Positions 43,994 through 50,183 of a DNA stretch of 50,183 bases are shown here, in pieces. The notes under the pieces are model-generated. The model had not been told where the DNA came from, made no database searches, and saw only the letters and a program-made list of their open reading frames with translations. Position 1 is the first letter of the stretch. Each line of letters opens with the position of its first letter. Both the position numbers and the translations under genes were made by a program. Origin of the DNA: Dolichospermum planctonicum (GTDB lineage: Bacteria; Cyanobacteriota; Cyanobacteriia; Cyanobacteriales; Nostocaceae). The stretch spans positions 1 to 50,183 of the forward strand of contig NZ_BJCF01000036.1 of NCBI RefSeq assembly GCF_005402965.1, written 5' to 3'.

Positions 43994-45988
43994 TCAGCTA
44001 TTTTCTACTTTTTGTACTATTTGTACTATACCAATAAAGGCATCTTCTAGGGAGAAAGGAATAGGACGAAGAGATTCAATTATCAGGTTTGCGGATTTTA
44101 AAAGCTGTATTACTTGGGGAATTTCTATTTCTGGGTTGTCGAGAACAATATGTAAACTATTAGCAAAGATTGAAACTCTCCAAGCAGCAAATTTCTGTTT
44201 TAATAGTTGGGAAGCAGCCTGATTTTGATTAACAATTATTTCTATCAGTTGTCCTGGTTGGGAAGCTTTGATAAAACTGGGTGAACCTTCCGCAGCGATT
44301 TCTCCAGCTACCATAAAACTCATGCGGTTACATTGTTCTGCTTCTTCTAAATAATGGGTTGTAACTAAAATTGCTGTCCCATTTCGCGCAAAATCATTGA
44401 TTAGTTTCCAAAATTGACGACGCGCTAAAGGGTCTACTCCTGATGTTGGTTCATCTAAAAATAAAATATCAGGTTCGTGCATGACTGAAGCACCAAAAGC
44501 AACTCTTTGTTTCCAACCTCCTGGTAATTGTCCCGTTAACATATTTTCCCTTCCTTCTAACCCGCAGGTAGATATTACCCAATCAATTTTTTCTCTTCTA
44601 TGTTTGCGGGGAACGCTATAAACACCACTATAAAATTCTAGATTTTGCAGAATTGTTAAATCGTCATAAAGGGTGAATTTTTGACTCATATAACCAATAC
44701 GTTTTCTTAATTCTGGACTTCGCAAATTTCCGGTTTCTCCACCTAAAGAAATTTCTCCACCACTAGGTTCTAATAATCCACATAACATTTTAATTGTGGT
44801 GGTTTTTCCTGCGCCATTTGCTCCTAAAAGTCCGAATATTTCCCCATAACGTACTTCAATATTCACACTTTTAACTGCTGGAAATTTACCAAATACACGG
44901 TTAAGATTATTTGCATAAATAGCAATTTGTGAAAATGGTAATTGGGAAGAAGTTTTTTCTCTATTGATATTCTCATTTATTTCTTTACTTTTATTTCCAC
45001 CACGATAACGGGGAAATTCTAAAAATTTTGGTGCAGAACCCTGTTGTCGCAGACGAGTAACAAAGACATTTTCTAAAGTAGGTTCATTAGGTTCAATATG
45101 GGGATTATATGCTTTTAGTAGTTCATTGACTTGATTTTCACCTATAGTCACATCTTCAACTAAAACATCTAAGCGATCGCCGAAAGTTTGAATATCAACT
45201 ATATTTGTATATGATATATTTGTGTCTAAATTCTGGAAAAGAATTTTCTCGCTGACTTCCAAATTTGTAGTTTTTACCTGCAAACGATGTAAACCTAAAT
45301 TGGTTCTTAAAGCCGCTGGAGTGCCAATTTCATGAATTTGACCATTATACATTAAAGCCACAAGATGACAGCGTTCAGCCTCATCTAGATAGGGCGTAGC
45401 CACCACAATTGTCATCCCCTGGGCAGATAATTCTGCTAATACATCCCAAAATTCTCGTCGAGAAACTGGGTCAACTCCCGTAGTCGGTTCATCTAATAAT
45501 AAAACCTGCGGTTGAGACACTAAAGCACAACATAAGGCCAGCTTTTGTTTCATACCTCCTGATAATTCACCAGCCAAACGATTGCCAAATTTTTCTAAAC
45601 TCATTAATGTTAAATATTTATGGCTGCGTTCCCATAATAAATCATCATCAACTTGTCGCAACCCCCCCGCATAACGCAAATTTTCATCAATACTTAAATC
45701 CAAATATAGAGAAAATTGTTGTGTTAAATATCCCGTCATTAACCGCGAATTTCGTGCGGGTTGACCAAATACTAAAACTTCCCCCGCAGTCCCTTCCATT
45801 ACACCACCTAAAATGTGGAAGGTCGTAGTTTTACCCGCACCGTCAGGACCAATTAAACCAAACATTTCCCCCTTGTTAACAGTGAAATTAATTCCTTTAA
45901 TTGCGGCTAATTTACCATAATGTTTATGTAAATTACTAACTTTAATAGCTTCTGTTTGCTTAGTGATTGGTAATTGATAATTAGTCAT
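43994..45988 (-). CDS. ABC transporter ATP-binding protein with two NBDs
   Basis: A 664-residue double-NBD ATPase of the YbhF type. NBD1 (about 10-240): Walker A GPDGAGKTTT, signature LSGGMKQKLAL, Walker B VLLLDEPTTGVD, ATPYLDEAERC. NBD2 (about 355-580): Walker A GANGAGKTTT, signature LPGGWKQRVAFG (a variant of LSGGQ), Walker B ILFLDEPTSGVD, TTHYLEEAEQC. A C-terminal regulatory stretch follows. Start: ATG at 45988 with GGGGGGAGTTAAGA in front; an upstream in-frame start at 46087 would overlap the HlyD gene. Both sites look able to bind ATP. It is the second gene of the operon, 43 bp from hlyD. Confidence 0.93.
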   Translation of the reverse strand: MTNYQLPITKQTEAIKVSNLHKHYGKLAAIKGINFTVNKGEMFGLIGPDGAGKTTTFHILGGVMEGTAGEVLVFGQPARNSRLMTGYLTQQFSLYLDLSIDENLRYAGGLRQVDDDLLWERSHKYLTLMSLEKFGNRLAGELSGGMKQKLALCCALVSQPQVLLLDEPTTGVDPVSRREFWDVLAELSAQGMTIVVATPYLDEAERCHLVALMYNGQIHEIGTPAALRTNLGLHRLQVKTTNLEVSEKILFQNLDTNISYTNIVDIQTFGDRLDVLVEDVTIGENQVNELLKAYNPHIEPNEPTLENVFVTRLRQQGSAPKFLEFPRYRGGNKSKEINENINREKTSSQLPFSQIAIYANNLNRVFGKFPAVKSVNIEVRYGEIFGLLGANGAGKTTTIKMLCGLLEPSGGEISLGGETGNLRSPELRKRIGYMSQKFTLYDDLTILQNLEFYSGVYSVPRKHRREKIDWVISTCGLEGRENMLTGQLPGGWKQRVAFGASVMHEPDILFLDEPTSGVDPLARRQFWKLINDFARNGTAILVTTHYLEEAEQCNRMSFMVAGEIAAEGSPSFIKASQPGQLIEIIVNQNQAASQLLKQKFAAWRVSIFANSLHIVLDNPEIEIPQVIQLLKSANLIIESLRPIPFSLEDAFIGIVQIVQKVENS

Positions 45989-46031
45989 TCTTAACTCCCC
46001 CCATGACTTATGCAGAAAATATTTTAAACTT

Positions 46032-47405
46032 TCATTTCTTTTCCTGTAACTTAATTTCCGCATCTGCTGGCATACCAATTTTAGCACAGGGTAAATCTGA
46101 TTCTTTGTAAGGATTGTCAGGATTAAAACAGCCTTGAGGATTTTCGACTTGAATGCGAACTCCTATTACTTGTCGCACGCGATCTTTTTGAAAGTAAATA
46201 TTTTCTGGAGTAAAAGAGGCTTGAGGGTCAATAGCAATAACTTTACCATTGAGGGGTTTTTCTGGTGCAGAATCAAGGAAGATTTTAGTAGTTTGTCCTA
46301 ATCGTACTTTACCAATATCACCTTCAGGAATAAAACCCCGTAGATATATATTTTGGGGATCAACTATTGTTAAAATTTTAGTCTGATTACTAACTATTGC
46401 ACCCGGTTCAACACTGCGAGCAGTTATAACTCCATCTAAAGGACTAATCACATTCAAATCTCTTTGAGAATCTTCTATTTGAGTGAGGATTTGCTGTTTT
46501 GATGCTAAGGCATCTTTGACTTTACCATGAGCGGATCTAACTTTAGCCTGAGCAGATTGTATTTGAGCAAAAATCTGGTCTTTTTTTCTGTTTAATGCTG
46601 TTAACTGGGCGTTGCGAATATCAGGATTTAAGCCTGTAGTTTTTGTTTGGATTAATGCCCCTTGAACTGCACTTAATTGTTCTTTTGCTGCATTTACGGC
46701 CGCTTGTCTGGCTTCTAGAGTAGCCATGGCTGTATCTAATGTAGTTTGTGATTGATCAAATTGTTGGCGATTAATAGCACCTTCTTTGATAAGCTGTTTA
46801 TAGCGATCGCTGTTCATTCTCGCTAATTTTACTTCTGCTGCTGCTTGTTTTGCCTGAGCTTGTACTTGTATTAATTGAGCTTTAGCCGCTGATACATTAG
46901 CTTTTGCCTGTTCAATTCGTCCAATCGTATCCCCTTGAGATTGCTGTAAATTTAGCTTTGCTTCGCTAATTTGACTATCAATTTGCTCAAACTCACTGCG
47001 GACTCTATTCAAATCTGCCATTACCTGTTGTTCATCAGATTGTGCAGATATTATCCGTGCTTCCGTCCCTCGTAATTGTTCTCGTAACAATTGGTCGTTA
47101 CTATCATCTAACTTAATTAATACTTGTCCTTTTTTGACATAAGCCCCTTCTCGCACTTTAATTGACTCAATTCTACCAGAACGCTTAATCCCAATTTCAG
47201 TTTCATAACCTTCAATTCTGCCAGTTAGTTTAAGTATATTTGCTGACAATTTTGGATTATTTCGCCACAGTACATAACCAATACCACTCCCGACCACCAG
47301 TAACCCTAAAAACAAAGGAATTAGTTTTTTACCCTTTTGCTGTTGAGATGGTGGTATAGAAATATTAGTAAAATCCTCTGGAGGTGTTGGCGCAATTTGA
47401 GACAT
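46032..47405 (-). CDS. HlyD-family membrane fusion protein
   Basis: A 457-residue periplasmic adaptor (YbhG/EmrA type). N-terminal TM anchor LIPLFLGLLVVGSGIGYVL (about 28-46). The first lipoyl half is GRIESIKVREGAYVKKGQVL near 75-94. A long alpha-helical hairpin (about 105-310) is rich in Ala/Gln heptads. The second lipoyl half is SPLDGVITARSVEPGAIVSN, then beta-barrel IYLRGFIPEGDIGKVRLGQT and PLNGKVIAIDPQASF. It links the ABC pump to the outer membrane. It is the first gene of the operon and its leader holds the operator-like palindrome. Confidence 0.93.
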   Translation of the reverse strand: MSQIAPTPPEDFTNISIPPSQQQKGKKLIPLFLGLLVVGSGIGYVLWRNNPKLSANILKLTGRIEGYETEIGIKRSGRIESIKVREGAYVKKGQVLIKLDDSNDQLLREQLRGTEARIISAQSDEQQVMADLNRVRSEFEQIDSQISEAKLNLQQSQGDTIGRIEQAKANVSAAKAQLIQVQAQAKQAAAEVKLARMNSDRYKQLIKEGAINRQQFDQSQTTLDTAMATLEARQAAVNAAKEQLSAVQGALIQTKTTGLNPDIRNAQLTALNRKKDQIFAQIQSAQAKVRSAHGKVKDALASKQQILTQIEDSQRDLNVISPLDGVITARSVEPGAIVSNQTKILTIVDPQNIYLRGFIPEGDIGKVRLGQTTKIFLDSAPEKPLNGKVIAIDPQASFTPENIYFQKDRVRQVIGVRIQVENPQGCFNPDNPYKESDLPCAKIGMPADAEIKLQEKK

Positions 47406-47450
47406 AGTAGCAGCCTAAATGATTAATCTGTTTTCATATCTAAAATCTAG

Positions 47451-47465
47451 ACTAGACCGTCTAGT
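47451..47465 (-). promoter_or_regulatory. TetR-type operator-like palindrome
   Basis: ACTAGAC-C-GTCTAGT is a 15-bp perfect inverted repeat around one central base. It lies 46 bp upstream of the hlyD start, where TTGCAT and a TATCAT/TACTAG-like -10 can be traced on the minus strand, so a bound repressor would cover the promoter. No regulator gene is in view. Confidence 0.5.
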
Positions 47466-47714
47466 ATGATATAGCAAGAAGTATGCAAAAAATTACTTTT
47501 ATCCGACTGGACAAAGTTTTTACCCCACTTTAGTTAACTTTGGATTATTAGCCTGAAAATTGACTTCCAGTGGGCTGGGGAGGCTAATTTAAAATGGTAG
47601 ACTTGTTGTATAATTTGAGCAAATGCCTATTTTCCATTTCCATATTATTTGCAACTATTTGTGGTTCTTAATCATTTTTTCATTTCCTCTGTTTTATTTC
47701 TTGGCGAAAAGGGG

Positions 47715-47720
47715 TATAAT
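47715..47720 (+). promoter_or_regulatory. Candidate -10 box for the RTX gene
   Basis: GGGGTATAATG contains a consensus TATAAT 47 bp upstream of the start. The -35 region (TTTTAT) is weak. The Shine-Dalgarno-like AAGGA lies six bases before the ATG. Confidence 0.45.
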
Positions 47721-47766
47721 GTTCCTGTCAAGATCACGGATAAATGTGTAATACTAAGGAAAAACC

Positions 47767-49896
47767 ATGACTACTAACAACCTTCCTGATCCTATTGTTA
47801 CTAATCCTATCTTAAACGTAGTTGTCAATATTAATGCACCAGATACCACCCTGAATTTAAGTAATTACTTTGATGATCCTTTGACAACAGGGAAAGTTGC
47901 TCGTTTTAACTTAGCCAATACATCAACGGGAACCATTGGCAACGGCATCATTAATGTTGTACTATTTGACCAAACTGGAACTGGCGCACCCTTGACTGTG
48001 CAAAATTTCCAAAGTTATGTTAATACTGGCAGTTATACTAATTCTTTTATTCACCGTTCTATTCCCAGTTTTATCGTCCAAGGTGGGGGGTATACTTATA
48101 ATAATTCCACATTAACAACGATTCCATCTAATGCGCCTGTACAGAATGAGTTTAGTACACAACGCTCAAATTTGCGGGGAACGATCGCTATGGCAAAATT
48201 AGGTAATAATCCTAATAGTGCCACAAATCAATGGTTTTTTAACCTAGCGGATAATTCCAGCAATCTCAATAATCAAAATGGTGGTTTTACAGTTTTTGGT
48301 CAAGCTCTTGGTGCTAGTGATTTAACCACAATAGATGCGATCGCTGCCGTTAGGACTTATAATGCTGGTGGGGCGTTTACTAATCTTCCCCTGACGCAAG
48401 CTGCAATTAGTGATACAAATTTTATTCGTTTCAGTAGTATTACAGTTACTCAAGAAGATGAACTGAGATTTTCTATAGTTAACAACTCCAAACCTACCTT
48501 AGTCACTCCCAGTATTAGTAATAAACAACTGTTTCTGGATTATCTTCCTAACCAAACCGGTAGTTCACAGATTACAGTTCGGGCTACAAATCTATTTGGT
48601 GAGTTTATAGATTATCAGTTTACTGCCACAGTTTTACCAACAATTACCCTAGCTTTATCTCCTACTAGCGTCTCTGAAGACGGGACAAATAACCTTATTT
48701 ACACCTTTAGTCGCAATGGTGACTTAAGTGCCGCCCTCACAGCAAACTATAAAGTTGCTGGTACAGCTACCTTCAATACAGATTATACCAGAATAGGTAC
48801 AGGGAATTTTACTGCTACATCGGGAACTATTACCTTTGCGGCTGGTGCAAGTACAGCTACTTTAACTATTGACCCTACAGCGGATACAATCGTTGAAAAT
48901 GATGAAACTGTAGCCCTAACCTTAGCTGCGGGAACAGGTTACACCATTGGCACAACTACAGCCGTCACGGGAACTATCGTTAATGATGATGTACCTGTGA
49001 TTAACCTCAGTGCTAATCAAACCATTGTTGAAGGTAACACCAACCCTCAAAACGTCACTTACACTGTTACTCTCTCCAGATCCGATACCAGAGTTATTAC
49101 AGTCAACTATACCACTGTTAACGGTACAGCTACAGCGGGTTTAGACTATACCACCACCACAGGGACTTTGACTTTTAATAGCGGTGTTACCAGTCAATCA
49201 ATTAACATACCCATTCTGAATGATTCTATAAATGAAGTAAATGAAACTTTTACCCTCACCCTTACATCTCCCACAAATGCCAACTTGGGGACTCGAACCA
49301 GCGTCACTACAACTATCAGCGATACTCTCACAGCCTCTGTCACCACTACCTTACCGACCAACGTTGAAAACCTCACCTTAACAGGAACAACGGCTATAAA
49401 TGGTACGGGTAATGCAGGTAATAACATCCTCCAAGGTAATAGTGGCAATAACATCCTGTCAGGACTCAATGGTAATGATACACTTTGGGGAGGAGTTGGT
49501 AATGATACACTTTGGGGAGGAGTTGGTAATGATACCCTGACTGGAGGAGATGGTAATGATAAATATCTATTTCAAAGCAGTGGTGTCTTTAGTAGTGCTT
49601 TAGGTACTGACTATATTACCCAGTTTGAAGCTGGACAAGATCAGATTGTATTAAGTAAAACCACATTTTCCGCCATTACTAATGCTGTGGGGCAAGCTTT
49701 CACTGGCTTTGCCGTTGTCCCCAATAATGCCTCAGTAGATGCTAGTAATGCTCCTATTGTCTTTAGTCAAGGGACTCGAAGTATATTCTATAACCGAAAT
49801 GGCAACCTGATCAGTTCAACGGAAGTGTTTAAGTTTGCTGATTTAGGTAATTCAGGGATCACCCTCAGTAGTAGCGATTTCATTTTGGTTAGCTAG
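47767..49896 (+). CDS. Cyclophilin-Calx-beta-RTX calcium-binding protein
   Basis: A 709-residue secreted-type protein. Domain 1 (about 28-235): cyclophilin-type prolyl isomerase, with FIHRSIPSFIVQGGG (catalytic Arg, Phe, Gln) and GTIAMAKLGNNPNSATNQWF, but Phe replaces the usual His in GGFTVFG. Domain 2 (about 240-290): cadherin-like segment. Two Calx-beta modules (about 291-405 and 415-520) with DYT and NDDVP/NET acidic loops. An RTX-type block (about 550-600) with GNDTLWGG repeats, then a C-terminal domain typical of type I secretion substrates. No signal peptide; probably exported by a T1SS. The function may be extracellular or surface calcium-dependent adhesion. Confidence 0.85.
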   Translation: MTTNNLPDPIVTNPILNVVVNINAPDTTLNLSNYFDDPLTTGKVARFNLANTSTGTIGNGIINVVLFDQTGTGAPLTVQNFQSYVNTGSYTNSFIHRSIPSFIVQGGGYTYNNSTLTTIPSNAPVQNEFSTQRSNLRGTIAMAKLGNNPNSATNQWFFNLADNSSNLNNQNGGFTVFGQALGASDLTTIDAIAAVRTYNAGGAFTNLPLTQAAISDTNFIRFSSITVTQEDELRFSIVNNSKPTLVTPSISNKQLFLDYLPNQTGSSQITVRATNLFGEFIDYQFTATVLPTITLALSPTSVSEDGTNNLIYTFSRNGDLSAALTANYKVAGTATFNTDYTRIGTGNFTATSGTITFAAGASTATLTIDPTADTIVENDETVALTLAAGTGYTIGTTTAVTGTIVNDDVPVINLSANQTIVEGNTNPQNVTYTVTLSRSDTRVITVNYTTVNGTATAGLDYTTTTGTLTFNSGVTSQSINIPILNDSINEVNETFTLTLTSPTNANLGTRTSVTTTISDTLTASVTTTLPTNVENLTLTGTTAINGTGNAGNNILQGNSGNNILSGLNGNDTLWGGVGNDTLWGGVGNDTLTGGDGNDKYLFQSSGVFSSALGTDYITQFEAGQDQIVLSKTTFSAITNAVGQAFTGFAVVPNNASVDASNAPIVFSQGTRSIFYNRNGNLISSTEVFKFADLGNSGITLSSSDFILVS
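49471..49524. repeat. 27-bp exact tandem duplication in the RTX repeats
   Basis: The sequence starting GGTAATGATACACTTTGGGG occurs twice, 49471-49497 and 49498-49524, identical at every base. It adds one nine-residue RTX unit in frame. Confidence 0.9.
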
Positions 49897-49992
49897 TTTA
49901 TAAATATGGGATACACAACTAACGTAGTTAAACCTTGGTCAAACAGTGTCAATTGCTGATAGTTCGCTCTCTGATTGACCTGACTCGTAAAA
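49897..49992 (-). other. Putative right end / guide-RNA region of the TnpB element
   Basis: Lies directly downstream of the tnpB stop on the minus strand. AACTA-ACG-TAGTT (49917-49929) is a small subterminal hairpin of the kind seen at IS200/IS605 ends, where the omega RNA overlaps the tnpB 3' end. The exact element end is unknown. Confidence 0.4.
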
Positions 49993-50183
49993 TTACCTTA
50001 TTTGTTCTAGAGTCTGGGGCTTATCCTTGCCCGTTATCGCTTCGGTCTCCATCAAGGAATCCCGAAACTTCTGACTTCTTTCTAACAAGATTTTCTTCAC
50101 ATCGGAATGTTTCATGTATCGAGTGATTTCAACATCACTCATTCTTGCTAGAATATTGTCAGCAGCGTTAGTATCTGAGTGCA
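49993..50183 (-). CDS. tnpB: RNA-guided endonuclease TnpB, C-terminal part (cut by window edge)
   Basis: The last 62 codons of a gene running leftward from beyond the right edge. The first visible residues HSDTNAADNILARM match the RuvC-III motif of TnpB/OrfB proteins (Asp-x-Asn-Ala-Ala), which holds a catalytic acid. The tail DVEITRYMKHSDVKKILLER is variable, ending in a TAA at 49993-49995. TnpB of IS200/IS605 elements is an omega-RNA-guided nuclease. No stop interrupts the visible part, so the gene may be intact. The tail after RuvC-III is longer than in compact members. Confidence 0.75.
   Translation of the reverse strand, partial: HSDTNAADNILARMSDVEITRYMKHSDVKKILLERSQKFRDSLMETEAITGKDKPQTLEQIR

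Noticed and set aside
49194-49469. Valine-rich open frame antisense to the RTX gene
   Set aside because: Shadow of the Calx-beta coding sequence on the other strand.

Overview
The window comes from a filamentous, probably heterocyst-forming cyanobacterium (Nostocales; genus not resolved). The evidence is AT-rich sequence, many copies of the cyanobacterial octamer GCGATCGC, seven arrays of heptanucleotide tandem repeats typical of Nostocales, and genes that are cyanobacterial by nature: a CRR6-type NDH-1 assembly factor, a DUF3685 protein, sucrose-phosphate phosphatase, and a 2-oxoglutarate decarboxylase-like gene next to succinate-semialdehyde dehydrogenase. No rRNA, tRNA or CRISPR array was seen. 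Most of the window is housekeeping chromosome with small accessory patches.

Layout. 1-640: duplicated repeat block. 0.6-3.4 kb: Uma2 nuclease, bioF, an IS200/IS605-like remnant, GNAT. 3.5-11 kb: small membrane protein, secD-secF, pdhB, hemB, a DUF4870 protein, and sucrose-phosphate phosphatase overlapping ruvA. 11-14.5 kb: accessory patch with two convergent Rpn/DUF4351-like proteins, a decayed TPR gene broken by an in-frame amber codon, a small EACC1-like protein and a pentapeptide-repeat protein. 14.9-19.5 kb: phosphoribosyltransferase, two conserved hypotheticals, an NAD(P)-binding reductase and a kinase-FGE fusion. 19.5-22.1 kb: a candidate small RNA, then a two-gene ATPase/TOPRIM-like module that looks like defence. 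22.1-25.3 kb: the 2-oxoglutarate decarboxylase/SSADH pair that would close the cyanobacterial TCA cycle. 25.4-33 kb: ylqF, VOC protein, two nuclease-like proteins, aspartate aminotransferase, a TPR glycosyltransferase and uvrC. 33.0-34.6 kb: a 1.57-kb gap holding five intrinsic-terminator hairpins, read here as a cluster of small RNA genes. 34.6-37.5 kb: HU, a CobD-like enzyme and a degenerate flavoprotein. 37.5-41.4 kb: tandem palindromic repeats, DUF3685 pseudo-receiver, CRR6 and GT9. 41.6-47.4 kb: a four-gene HlyD-ABC exporter operon read leftward from a promoter with a TetR-like operator. 47.8-49.9 kb: a cyclophilin/Calx-beta/RTX protein. The right edge cuts into the C-terminus of a TnpB gene.

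The most noteworthy items are the small-RNA cluster between uvrC and hup, the isolated promoter-plus-terminator unit at 19.6 kb, the ATPase/TOPRIM-like pair, the heptamer repeats that replace the Shine-Dalgarno region of three genes, and the TPR gene broken by a 3-bp deletion that itself creates a stop codon. All family calls were made by reading motifs; no database search was run.
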